From contig JAODTK010002899.1 of assembly GCA_026419785.1 (NCBI GenBank), forward strand, positions 62,001 to 126,000: a stretch of DNA of 64,000 nucleotides, given 5' to 3'. Shown here in pieces: positions 32,981 to 44,839 of this stretch. The notes under the pieces were generated by a model, which saw only the letters and a list, made by a program, of their open reading frames with translations, made no database searches and had not been told where the DNA came from. Position 1 is the first letter of the stretch. Each line of letters starts with the position of its first letter. Position numbers and translations under genes: made by a program. This stretch comes from Sclerodactyla briareus. Taxonomy: Eukaryota > Echinodermata > Holothuroidea > Dendrochirotida > Sclerodactylidae.

Positions 32981-35900
32981 CCACCTGAGGATGATATGAA
33001 ACAATGCTTGGTAGTGGTTTCTTAATGATGATTACATGAAAAACCCTATTGTTTTGGGGTAGGTCGGAGGTCTCTGAGGTCACCAGAGGTCTACGTCTGA
33101 AAACCTTGTTGTAACACGATAAGTTGGTCCGATCACGCTTGAACTTGGTTCGGGTAGGGTGAATTTTGGTCAAAAATAGGAAACATTATGAAAAAGTAGA
33201 TATTTTGCTCATATTGGTATGTGTGTTCCACATGATGAGTCAGAACAATATTGTTTTGGAGGTCGAGGTCAAAGGTCGTCTGAGTTCATTAGAGGTCAAA
33301 GTCTGAAAATCTTGTAAGAGGATAGTCCAGAATGACTTGGTCCAATACAAGCTGGAAAATGTGGTGGTAGCTTCTTATTGGGAGTACTAGCCACCCTCTA
33401 GTTTTTTTGGTGCAGACCAGGCGGTCATATTGGGGGGAAGTGAAAAGTGTGAAAAATTGAAATTTGAGCAATTTCAGCGTGTGAAGAGCATAAATCGACA
33501 CCACCTGGGTGGATGTGAAACCAATGCTTGTAGGTGTGTCTTACTGATGAGTAATGATTGAACCCTATTGTTTTGGGGTCAGGTCGGGGGTCATCTGAGG
33601 TCACCAGAGGTTCAAAGTCTGAAAACCTTATTGTAAACACGATAAGTTGGTCCTATCATGGTTGGCACTTGGTTCGGGTCGGGTGAATTTTGAGTCAAAA
33701 AAGAAAAAATGTGAAAAAGTAGATTTTTGGCCATTTTTGGCTTGAAAACAGGATCACTTGGACCCCACCTGGACGGATGGAGCTCAAACTTGGGTATATG
33801 GGTTCCCAATAACGAGCACAGACCCTATTGTATTGGGGTCAGTCAGAGTCATCTAGGTCACTAGGGTCCAAGTCTGAAAACCTCGTAAACACGATAAGTC
33901 CAGAAACGCTTGGTCCAATCAAAGTTTAATTTGGTGTATAGCTTCCTTTTATGGGAGAACAGAAACCCTGTTGTTCTTGGTCGGGTTCGGGTGGAATTTT
34001 AGTCAAAACATGGAAAAAATTGTGAAAAGTGATATTTGGCCATTTGGCTTGTAACCACGATAACTCGACCCCACCTTGGATGGATGAAGTCATATTTGGT
34101 GTGTTTTCCCCAAGATGAGTATATGAAGCATGTCGTTTTGGGGCCGGTCGGAGGTATCTGAGGTCACCGAGGTCGAAGTCTGAAAATCTCGTAAACACTA
34201 TCAGTCCAGATGGTTTTGTCCGATCAAGTTTAATTTGGTATACAGTTCTCCTATGGGGGGGGGGGGGGTACAGAACCCTGTTTTTGTTTGGTTCGGGTCG
34301 GGTGAATTTTTAAGAGTCAAAGATAGAACGATGTGGAATGTCGATATTTTGGCCAGTTTGGCTTGTAAACACGATCACTCGACCCCCACCTGGACTGGAT
34401 TAAGCTCAACATACTTGATATGTGTGTTCCCCATGATAGTACATGAACAATACGTTCTGGAGGTCGAGTCAATTGTCCTGAGTTCATTAGAGGTCAAAGT
34501 CCTGAAATCTTGTGCAATGGATAGTCCAGAAGCTTGGGTCCAATCAACTGAAATTTGGTGTGTGCTTTCTTATGGGATACTGACCAACCTGCTAGATATT
34601 TTTTGGCGCGACCAGGGGTTATTTTTGGAGGGGGGGGGAATTGAAAGTGGTGAAACTTGCAATTTTTGGCCAATTTCGCTTTGTAAAAAAAAAGAGCATA
34701 ACTTGACCCCACTGGATGGATGAAACGCAATGCTTGTATGAGTGTTCTATTGAAGTACCGAACCCTAATTGTGTCTGGGGGCGAGTCAAGGGTCGTCTGA
34801 GTTCATTATAGGTCTAAGTCTGAAAACCTTGTTGTAACACAATAAGTTGGTCCGCTCCCAGTTGGCCACTTGGTTGGGGTCGGGTGAATTTTGGGTCAAA
34901 CAAGAGAAAAAATTAGAAAAGTAGATATTTTGGCCAATTTTGGCTTGTAAACACGATAACTTGACCCCCCCCTGGAACGGATGGGCTCCAACTTGGTTAT
35001 TGTGTTCCCCATAATGATACATGAACCCTATTGTATTGGGGTCAGGTCATACGTCATCTGAGGTCACCATATGTCGAAGTCTGAAAACCTCTTGAACACG
35101 ACTAAGTCCAGAATGGTTCGTGCGATCAAGTTTAAATTTTGGTGATATCTCTTCCTCATGGAATAGGAACCCTGCTGTTTTTGGTTCGGGTCCGGTGAAT
35201 TTTAGTCAAAATAGAAAAATTGGGAAAAGCCGATAGTTTTGGCCAGTTTTGGCTTGTAAACACAATAACTCGATCCCCCTTGGATGGATAGCTCATTACT
35301 GTTATGTGTGTCCCCATGATAGTACGAATGAACAATATTGGTTCTGGGTCGAGTCGAAGGTCGTCTGATCATTAGAGGTCAAGTCCTGAAATTGTGAAAA
35401 AAAAGGAGGATACGTCAAAGGCTTTGGTCCATCACTGAATTTGGTGTGTAGCTTTCTATTGGGAGTACTAGCACCTATAGTTTTTTGGTGCAGACAGGGG
35501 TCATTATTGGGGGGAAATTGGAAAAATGTGAAAAATTGAAATTTTGAGCAATTTCAGCGTGTGAAGAGCATAAATCGACCCCACCTGGATGGATGAAACC
35601 ATGCTTGGTATGTGGTCTTACTGATGAGTACATGAACCCTATTGTTTTGGGGTCAGGGCGGAGGGTCATCTGAGGTCACCAGAGGTCAAAGTCTGAAAAC
35701 CTTATTGTAAACACGATAAAGCTTTACGTCAAGTTGGGCAATTGGTTCGGGTCGCTGGTGAATTTTGGTCAAAAATAGTAAAATTGTGAAAAAGTAGATA
35801 TGTTGGCCACGAGTTGGCGCTTGTAAACAAGATAAATTGACCCCCACCGGGACGGATGGAGCTCAAAACTTGCGTTCATGTGTTCCCCATAATGCACATG

Positions 35901-38900
35901 AACCCTATGTATTGGGGTCATGTCAGACCTCATCGAGGTCACTAGAGGTCGAAGGCTGAAAACCTTGTAAACACGTAAGTCCAGAATGGTCGTCCGATCA
36001 CAGTTAAATTTGGTGTATAGCTTCCTTATGGGGAGAAAAGAAAAACCCTGTTGTTTGGTTCGGGCGGGTGAATTTAGGGCAAAAATGGAAAAATTGTGAA
36101 AAGTTGATATTTGGCCAGTTTTGGCTTGTAAACACGATAACTCGACCACTGGATGGATGAAGCTCATATTTGGTATGTTTATTCCCCAAGATGAGTATAT
36201 GAATCGTATGTTTTGGGGCCAGGTCGGAGGTAATCTGAGGTCACCAGAGGTCGAAGCTGAAAATCTCGTAAAGACGATAAGTCCAGAATGGTTTGTCCGA
36301 TCAAGGTTAAATCGGGTATAGCTTCCTTATTGGGGGTAACAGGAACCCTGTTGTTTTTGGGTCGGGTCGACGTGAATTTTAGTCAAAATAGAAAAATTGT
36401 GAAAATGTCGATATTTGGCCGTTTGGGCTTGTCAACACGATAACTCGACCCACGGATGGATGAAGCTCCTACTGATATGTGTGTTCCCCATGATGCGTAC
36501 ATGAACAATATTGTTCTGGTCGACGTCAGGTCGTCTGAGTCATTAGGGTCAAAGTCTGAAAATCTTGTAAAGAGGATAGTCCAGACTGCTTGGTCAATCA
36601 AGCTGAAATTTGGTGTGTAGCTTTCTTATTGGGGTAATACAACCCCATAGTTTTGGTGCAGACCAAGGGGTTATTTGGAGGGGAGGGGATTGAAAAGTGT
36701 GAAAAATTGAAATTTTGAGCAATTTCAGCGTGTGAAGAGCATAAATCGACCCCACCTGGATGGATGAAACCAATGCTTTGGTATGGGTGTTCTTACTGAT
36801 AGTACATGACCCTATTGTTTTGGGGTCCAGGTGGGGTCATCTGATGTCACCAGAGTCAAAGTCTGAAAACCTTATTGTAAACACGATAAGGTTGGATCCA
36901 TCAGTTGGCGACTTGGTTGGGGTCGGGTGAATTTTGGTCAAAATAGAAAAATTCGAAAAGTTGATATTGGCCATTTGGCTTGTAAACACGATACTGACCC
37001 CCACCTGGACGGATGAGCTCAAACTTGTTCATGTGTCCCCCTATAATGGCACATGAACCCTATTGGATGGGGTCAGGTCAGACCTCATCTGAGGTCACTA
37101 TTAGGTCGAAGTCTGAAAAACCTCGTAAACACTATAAGTCTAAAATGGTTCGTGTCGAATCAAGTTAAAATTTGGGTATAGCTTCCTTATGGTGGAGAAC
37201 AGAAACCTGTGTGTTTCTTGGTTCGGGTCTGGTTAATTTTAGGTCAAAAATGGAAAAATTGGTGAAAAGTTGTATTTTGGCGCCAGTTTTGTCTTGTAAC
37301 ACGATAACTCGACCCCTATCTTGGATGGATGAAGCTCAATATTTGGTATGTGTGTTCCCCAAGATGAGTATATGAATCGTATCGTTTTGGGGCCAGGGTT
37401 CGGAGGTCATCTGAAGGTCACCAGAGGTCGAAGTCTGGAAAACCTCGTGAACACGACAAGGTCCAGAATGGTTCGTGCGATTCAAGGTTGAAATTTGGTG
37501 TATAGCTTCTCATTGGAATACAGGAACCCTGTGTTTTGGTTCGGTCGAGTGATTTTAGCAAAAATAGAAACAATTGTGAAAAGTCGATATTTGCGCCAGT
37601 TTGGCTTGTACAACACGATAACTCGACCCCACGGATGGATGAAGCTCCTACTGGTGTGTGTTCCCCCGTGATGAGTACATGAACAATATTGTTATGGGGT
37701 CGAGGCAAAAGTCGTCTGAGTTCATTAGGGTCAAAGACTGAAAAATCTTGTGAAGAGGATTAGTTCCAGGAATGCTTGGTCCAATCAAGCTGAAATTGGT
37801 GTGTAGCTTTCTATTGGGAAGTACTACAAGCCCATAGTTTCTTGGGGCAGACAGGGTTATTGATGGGGGGATGGGGATTGAAAAGTGTGAAACTTGAATT
37901 TTGAGCAATTCAGGCTTTGAAGAGCATAACTGACCCACATGGGATGGATGAAACCAATGCTTGGTATGAGTGTTGATTAAGGTGATGTAAATGAACCCTA
38001 TTGTTTTTTTTTCTGGGTCGAGTCAAAGGTCGTCTGAGTTCAAAAGAAGTCAAATTATGAAAACCTTGATGGTAAACACCAAAAGTTGGTCCGACAGTTG
38101 CACTGGTTCGGGTCGGTGAATTTTGGTCAAAAATAGAAAAAATTATGAAAAGTAGATATTTTGGCCAATTTGGGCTTGGAAACACGATAAATTTGACCCC
38201 CACTGGACGGATGGAGCTCAAACTTGGTTCATGTGTTCCCCATGATGAGTACAGTGAACCCTATTGTATTGGGGTAAGGTCAGACGTCATCTGAGGTCAC
38301 CAGAGGTCGAAGTCTGAAAACCCTCGTGAACACGACAAGTCAGAATGGGTCGTGCATCAGTTGAATTTGGTGTATAGCTTCTCATGGAATACGGAACCCT
38401 GTTGTTTTTTGGTTTCGGAGTCAGAGGTGAATTTTAGTCAAAAATAGAAAAATTGTGAAACAGTCGATTTTTGGCCATTTTGGCTTGTAAACCACGATAA
38501 CTCGACCCACTTGGATGGATGAAGCTCAACCTGGTAATTGTGTTTTCCCCTGATGAGGTACATGAATCAATATTGTTCTGGGGTCGATTCAAAGGTCGTC
38601 TGAGTTCATTAGAGGCAAAGTCTGAAAATCTTGTAAGAGGAAGTCCCGAATGCTTGGTCCAATCAAGCTGAAATTTGGTGTGTGCTTTCCTTATTGGGAG
38701 TACTAGAACCCTAAGTTTTGGTGCAGACCCGGGTCATTATTGGGGTAATTGAAAAGTGGAAAAATGAATTTTTGAGCAATTTCAGCGTGTGGAAGAAGCA
38801 TAAACGACCCAACCTTATTGATGAAACCAATGCTTGGTATGTGTGGTTCTTAATAATGAGTACATTAACCCTATTGTTTGGGGTCAGGTCGGGGGTCCTG

Positions 38901-40794
38901 AGGTCACCAGAGGGCCAAAGTCTGTAAAACTTAATTGTAAACAGATAATTTTGTCCTGATCAAGTTGGCAACGTGGTCGGGTCGGGTGAATTTTGGTCAA
39001 AAATGGAAAATTGTGAAAAGGTGATATTTTGGCCAATTTGGCTTGTAAACCCGATAACTTGCTTTACCACCACCTGAACGGATTGGAGCTCAAACTTTTG
39101 TTCAATGTGTTCCCCATAAAACTAGCAGATGAACCCTATTGTACGGGGGTCAGGTCAGACGTCAGCTGAGGTCACTAGAGGTCGAAGTCTTTGGGTGTTG
39201 GGGTGGTTTGCAAAACCTCGCGAACACGATAGTCCAGAATGGTCGCCGATCAAGTTTAAATTGTGTATAGCTCCTTATGGGGAGAACAGGAACCCTGTCG
39301 GTTCTTGGTTCGGGTCGGGTGAATTAGTCAAAAATAGAAGAATTGTGAAAAGTTGATTTTGGCCCGTTTGGCTTGTAAACACGATATAACTCGACCCCAC
39401 TGGATGATTGAAGCTCATACTGGTATGTGTGGTCCCAGATGAGTACATGAATCTTATCGTTTTGGGGCCAGGTGGAGGGTCTGAGGTCACCAGAGTCAAA
39501 GTCTGAAAATTTGTAACACGATAAGTCGAGAATGGTTTGTCCGAACAAGTTTCAAATTCGGTGTAAAGAAACCCCATTGTTTTTGGTCGGGTCGGGTGAA
39601 ATTTGGGTCAAAAATAGAAAAATTGTGGAAGTCAAGAATGGTTGGTCCCGATTCATGTCAAAAGTTGGTGTATAGCTTTTATGGGGGGTACATGGACCTA
39701 GTTTTTGATCCAGTCAGGGGTAAATTTCGTCAAAAATAGGAATTTGTGACAAGTAGATATTTTGGCCAGTTTTGGCTGTAAACACGATAACTTGACCACC
39801 TGGCGGATGGAGCTCAACTTGGCCTCAACTTGTTCATTGTTTCCCCTGGTGAGTACATGGACCCTATTTGTTTCGGGGTAAGGTCAGACATAATCGGAGG
39901 CACCAGAGGTCGAAGGGATGAAAATCTCTGTAAACAGTAAAGTCCAGAATGGTTCGTCCGATCAAGTTCAAATTGTATATGCTTCTTATTGACGGTACAG
40001 GAACTCCGTTGTTTTTGGTTCGGGTCGGGTGAATTTCGTCAAAAATAGAAAAATTGTGAAATGCGATTGTTTTGGCCTGTTTGGCTTGTAAACACAATAA
40101 CTCAGCTCCACTTGAATGGATGGAGCTATACTGGATGTGTGTTCCCCAGATAGTACATGAACAATATTGTTCTGGGTCGATCAACGGTCGTCTTAGTTCA
40201 TTAGAGGTCAAAGTCTGAAAATTGTGAAGAGGATAGTCCGAATGCTGGTCGCCAATCGAGCTGAAATTTGGTGTGTAGCTGTTTATTGGGAGTATAGAAC
40301 CCTATAGTTTTTGGTGCAGACAGGGGTCATTTTGGGGGAAAATTGAAAAGTGTGAAAAATTGAAATTATGAGCAATTTCCGCCGTGAAGAGCATACACTC
40401 GACCCCACCTGGATGGATGAAACCAAGGCTGGTATGTGTGTTCTTAATGATGAGTACATGAACCCTATTGTTTTGGGGTTCAGGTTCGGGGGTCATCTGA
40501 GGTCACCAGAGGTCAATGTCTGAAAACATGGTAAACAAAAGTTGGGCTATCAAGTTGGCACTTGGTAAAGCTTTCTTATGGGGAGGACTAGAACCCTAAC
40601 TTTAGTATGGTAGCTATGTATAGGACCCTATTGTTGGTTGCAAAATGGGAATTTGTCAAGAGTATGTTGCCCATAATGACCCGGTACATTCCATTTGCCT
40701 TGTGTCTGACTGTAGTTGTCAGCAAAGAGTCAAGAATCACTAAGCAATTCTGGCTTTCTGGTTCTAAAATGACTCGAGTCACTGTGGTTATTCA

Positions 40795-41290
40795 TGTGTG
40801 TAATTTTGCTTCATTCATGCAATGTCGAAGTTGTTGGATTCCATGAAACGTCTAAGTATATGTCCACTATGATCTTGAGATATTCATTCAATGAAGGTTG
40901 AGTATTGTGTCTAATTTGCATAATTTAGCATTTTTTAGTCACATTTCCACAAAACATTTACTCCGTTGGTTCAATAATTAGTCCTTAATGATCTGGAAAT
41001 TGTTCTCCTCTGATTGTAGCTGTTTCAGTTTAAATGAATGCTAATACCAAATGGGAAAGCAGATATGGAATGTCTTATAATTATTTGCATGATGACTGAT
41101 CGAAGAAACCCCTGATCTCGCAACCAGACGACGACGCTGGAGCCGATCGCCTTGTTTCAAATCTGATGAGTTCACATGTGTCCGTGAGTACGACACTGTC
41201 TCAAGAGTCAGAGTTTTAGATTTCCAATGAATTTACCACAGACCGATATGTCATTTTCTGTTAACATGTACAGTTTCCCCCAAGGACATT
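40795..41290. other. Unassigned DNA with a partial dispersed-repeat block
   Basis: The TCTAATTTGCATAATTTAGC segment at about 40,908-40,928 resembles the second half of the family seen at 2480-2690. The remainder is unrecognised. Confidence 0.4.
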
Positions 41291-41299
41291 TTCGTGAAT

Positions 41300-41575
41300 C
41301 CTATAGGAAGTTCCTTTTGGGAAACCATATTTAGTGTTTGGAAAATTAAATAAGAATTCCCCTCACGAACGATGGGGAAATGATAATTTTTCTGTGGCAA
41401 TTCGTCATTTTCCAGGATACATTAATTACCTGGTGGTGTTCATCAAGATTTTTCAGGGGAATCATTCCCCCATAGGGAATCTCCTATCTAATATTGGAGA
41501 TCCCTAAGGAATATGGCTGCCTGTAGGAAATTCACATTCCGTCCACAGGAAATGTTCATTTCCAGAGTTAAGCAA
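41300..41575. repeat. GGGAAT/ATTCCC-rich imperfect inverted repeats
   Basis: Many GGGAA and TTCCC words alternate, including the palindrome GGGGAATCATTCCCC at about 41,457-41,471 and CTATAGGAAGTTCC, GGAATCTCC and GGAGATCCC pairs. This looks like a decayed, hairpin-prone MITE. No ends were defined. Confidence 0.4.
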
Positions 41576-41599
41576 CCTTGCTAGTGAAAGGAAGTTCCT

Positions 41600-42090
41600 T
41601 CAGACCGTAGCTGAATTGTTTTGTTTTTTAATGAAGAAAAATCCAGTAGATGGTCGAATCCTACAATGATCTTACGGTTACGGTTACAGATAATTGATGG
41701 GACAAGAAACATTCGTCTGGAAAAAAAGGAGAAGTTTGTGGTCCAGGAAGCTGAGTTGCTTAGTGATTCCACAGCGTTGAGAATGTTCTCATAATGGGCC
41801 ACCCACACATACCGAGTGTGAGCTTATCCATCTGAGTGGGATCAGTTTACCATGTTCACAATTCAAAATTGTTCAGATATCCGTAATCCTTTGTCTCCAG
41901 TTCCACTATTTTTGACCAGCACGCAAGCTGCATACCAAAGCCTAGCTTGATCAGACTAGGCTGTCTTAGAATCCATCGAATTTATCGTGTTCGCCATGCG
42001 GGATGAGTGGTCTTCCGTTCGTTCTCGGGGCGTTCCCACTCCTGTTATACAAAATCAGAAACTGTGCGTACGTGTGTCAAGCTGTATTTA
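41600..42090 (-). mobile_element. Fragment of the array-bearing element, reverse orientation
   Basis: TTGCTTAGTGATTCC at about 41,757, CATAATGGGCCAC at about 41,791 and then CACACATACCGAGTGTGAGC show that the unique right-end segment is joined directly to a decayed monomer. TTTATCGTGTTCGCC at about 41,980 marks another half-unit boundary. The copy is shorter and more diverged than the one at 20.5 kb. Confidence 0.6.
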
Positions 42091-42099
42091 GGACCTCCG

Positions 42100-44830
42100 G
42101 AGTGCGCACGCGTTCATGTGTCGAGTTAATGTGTGGTCCTTGTTATTTGGATAGTCGCTGAACGACACAGAAGTGTTGCTATGTATACATAGTTACATAC
42201 CCACATATCTGTTTTTGAGCCGTGGCGTTACTCTAGGTAGAGGACGCCCATTAGTGATGTTCCTACGCGGGAATTTTTGCTAACCCTAATCAAATAGTGT
42301 CTAAAAACGTTTTGAAACCCATTTTTCTCGTACATATGATGGTTTGTTTTTGCCGGCAGTGAATCGGGGCATATTTGAAAGTACAAACGATGTGAGTTTT
42401 GGTGGGAATCCAGGTATTCTAATTTTGCATTTTAAACGGAGACCGGAGCGAAATTTGGGTTCGGACAGAATCACGTCGAGGGAAGGTCGTCCTCTAACTT
42501 CAACTCCTCTAGCCGATAACATAATCGTCGAGTATGGTAATGTGTAGTGCCCATTGTTGCTACAAATCCCTCCGCTTTCAAATGAATGGTGGTTCGGGCC
42601 TCCAGATTGGACACACAATAATTCAGAGACCCCTAAATGAGGCATTTAGTATGTTAGTCAATGGGGAGTCTAAGGGAGGTCCGCTACTTTTATTCACGTG
42701 TGTTGTTGTTTTCACCTTCGATTCTCGACCACGGCCGGTCTCGATAGCAAGAGTATGCGATAATGTTCTCAAGCAGGAAAAACGAATCATCCATGCTCTG
42801 ACACGTCCAGATCAAAACAATATGCACGTTTTTGTAACGTGACATACTAGGGTACACCTGAAACTCTGTAAGTAACCAATTCTTTCCCCGGATCAAGAAT
42901 GGCAGGGTCGTATCTGCGACGCTTTGCAAGTGCGCATTTCTTGGTCGAATTCCAGCAGTAGTAACATGCCGGTTTTTCGTTGGGGGTGAACTGCAGTTGC
43001 GATTGGCGAGTCTGTATCACATCATGGTTCTGCTGTAATGCAGTAGATTTTACGGGGTTGGTTACTGGGGTTCGTATTGCAATAATTCTCGCGGTGGCTG
43101 GTGGGCAGTCACGTTGAAAATAAACCTTCCGCTCATCCAGGTTCCAGTGGTCGGGAGCAGGTTGGATTGATTACACCCCTACTTTGCTATCATCTGAGCC
43201 ATCTAGTCGCGGAGAAGATAAGGCGAGTTATCGCCGGCGCTCTTCTACGAACAATTCGGTTCCTTGATGAGCTCTATTTGGATTCCTGATGCCCGTCATA
43301 TTTTTAAATCAAATTAAATCAATTGCCTAATGCCATCCATGCACAGGAGAAAGACTTTGCATTCATGATCGAACACAAATATGAATATCCTTCTTGACTT
43401 CCGCTGACGGGAGCGCATGTCCAATATCAGGGATCCTGTAAGAAGCGGAGAAGGTGGAAGTTGGGTGCCTGATTGTAAAGGTCAACTGTTGTATGCCGAC
43501 GTATGGCTCCTCTGCTGGCGGAGAATCTTCCCCAGCGTGGTTTGTCGTCACGTGACACGGTATGCTGGGACTGCTCACTGGGACGATGACGCGGTGATTC
43601 GTGGTTGGCGCATCTTGGCGGAAACCCCTATTATGGGGCCAATCAGGGATTATCCATTTCCCAGGAATGCAATACTAGCGTGCTACAGAAATAATTTCAC
43701 AAGACTTCTTGATCTGATAGTCGGCAAAACATCCACTGGACGCATTACGCTAACATTGAGAGTAAGAAAGATGGGTTACTGTTGGGGTCTGGATTGCTAG
43801 AAGCTCCCCAGTTCACGTTTAAAACTCGTTTAGGGTCTTTGTGTTAACAACCTGTAAACAATTCCAATCACGTATTGTAGCCGGAAAAACGAATGTTGAT
43901 AAGCTAACTTGTAACAACGTGGCGGAATAAACTTCGGGTATGCCCCTTGGTAACGTTTGCGTTCCAGGTAACATAATTCAAAATAGGTACGGTAAGTTGA
44001 CAAGATAGCTCTACACCATATCATCACATTATGACATGGTTTGTCCTCCTTTCTATTTCAAGTGGCTCCGGTCAAGTTCTATGAAGATTCTGGTAACAGT
44101 TCCTGGTTCTAAATTTATTCGACTTATTGAAGATTTAGGTTTTGCAGGGTAGGGATTCCATGACTATAGGTGGATGAAATATTCGTTTACCAAAGTATTT
44201 TTTTAGCCGTAGTTTTATGCTCCTGATACAGTTCCAGAGATTCTACAAATAACACCAAGCACCGCGGGCCTTCACTAATAGTTGGATGTGTGGAGAGGAC
44301 CAGTCCAAGGTTTCTAGTGATATGAATTCCAAGGTAGAGTGCATGCTGATTTAACTCCGGGGTTTTTTTTTTTTTTTTTTTTCACCAAAATTTTTTTTGT
44401 TTTTTTCCTGCTCGGTGTCACAAAAAGGAACCATAAGTCCACCCAAGATTGAGAAAGGGGGGAAATGGCGTGATTGCTCGCATAAGTTTCGGCGAAATTC
44501 AGTGCTTACAGAGGAAAATTCCATCGAAATCGAAAACAGATACAAGAAACCTAATTGCCTAATCCCCCACACTTTGGACAAGGAACAGAACTAAGCTTAT
44601 TTTCTAGCCGAACACCTTTTGCCGATCTCTCAACAACACTCGTCGGCTAACGCATCGCTGTTAACTGAGGAGAATCAGGGTCCCTATTCCCAGGCTCTAA
44701 GCTGACAAGGTTAATCCAGCGTTCTTCGTAGGAAATGCCGGACTCCAACATCGGAATAGCTTCTCCTCTGTATGGCCAGTAAAATGAATTGGGTAAAATG
44801 GGTAAAGGGTTTAAAACAGATGAAGAAACA
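42100..44830. other. Unassigned DNA, no gene recognised
   Basis: The longest frame is 43,417-43,800 on plus (127 codons). It contains several W and C residues but no family motif that I recognise, and there are no convincing splice or poly-A signals to support it. A 20-T run lies at 44,363-44,382. Confidence 0.45.
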
Positions 44831-44839
44831 TGAATAGTC

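Larger units (their letters stand above)
29613..40555 (+). repeat. Higher-order tandem repeat, four monomer types
   Basis: I place monomer starts (the GATGGATGAAGCTC-equivalent) near 29,648, 30,072, 30,388, 30,720, 30,950, 31,253, 31,480, 31,770, 32,028, 32,340, 32,655, 32,990, 33,210, 33,510, 33,773, 34,080, 34,400, 34,720, 34,975, 35,285, 35,590, 35,850, 36,150, 36,460, 36,760, 37,005, 37,325, 37,640, 37,945, 38,210, 38,520, 38,820, 39,080, 39,405, 39,800, 40,120 and 40,415. Type I has AACAATATTGTTCTGG and GAGTTCATTAGAGG. Type II has ACCAATGCTTGG and TTCTTACTGATGAG. Type III has GATGGAGCTCAAACTTGG and TATTGTATTGGGG. Type IV has ATGAATC(G/T)TATCGTTTTGG. The usual order is I-II-III-IV, with some skipped types. 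Confidence 0.8.
29570..40775 (+). mobile_element. Large tandem-array element (~37 monomers) with unique ends
   Basis: A left end (about 29,570-29,612, ATGCAGT..GTGTATGCGTGTG) leads into tandem monomers of roughly 300 bp. The right end (about 40,560-40,775) is non-repetitive, with CCCATAATGACC, AATCACTAAGC and CTGGCTTTCTGG. Both ends recur in reverse orientation around shorter arrays at 20,522-21,640 and 44,840-45,790. Monomer landmarks are AAACACGATAACTCGACCCC, GATGGATGAAGCTCATACTT, GTGTGTTCCCC, GAGTACATGAACCCTATTG and GGTCACCAGAGGTCAAAG, then a second half starting again with AAACACGATAA. No protein-coding capacity. I read it as the expanded internal repeat of a mobile element; a Helitron/Helentron-like origin would fit such architecture, but no diagnostic end was confirmed. 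Confidence 0.85.

Noticed and set aside
34235..34723. 162-codon open frame (plus strand), the longest in the window
   Set aside because: It lies entirely in the tandem array, crosses monomer boundaries and depends on one-base indels; other monomers do not keep the frame.
29613..40555. Array considered as a CRISPR
   Set aside because: Units are ~300 bp, diverged and contiguous without short unique spacers, in animal-type DNA with no cas genes.
43417..43800. 127-codon plus-strand frame in otherwise unassigned DNA
   Set aside because: Not in a repeat that I recognise, but no known domain, no splice or poly-A support and no neighbours; a chance frame cannot be excluded, so I did not call a gene.
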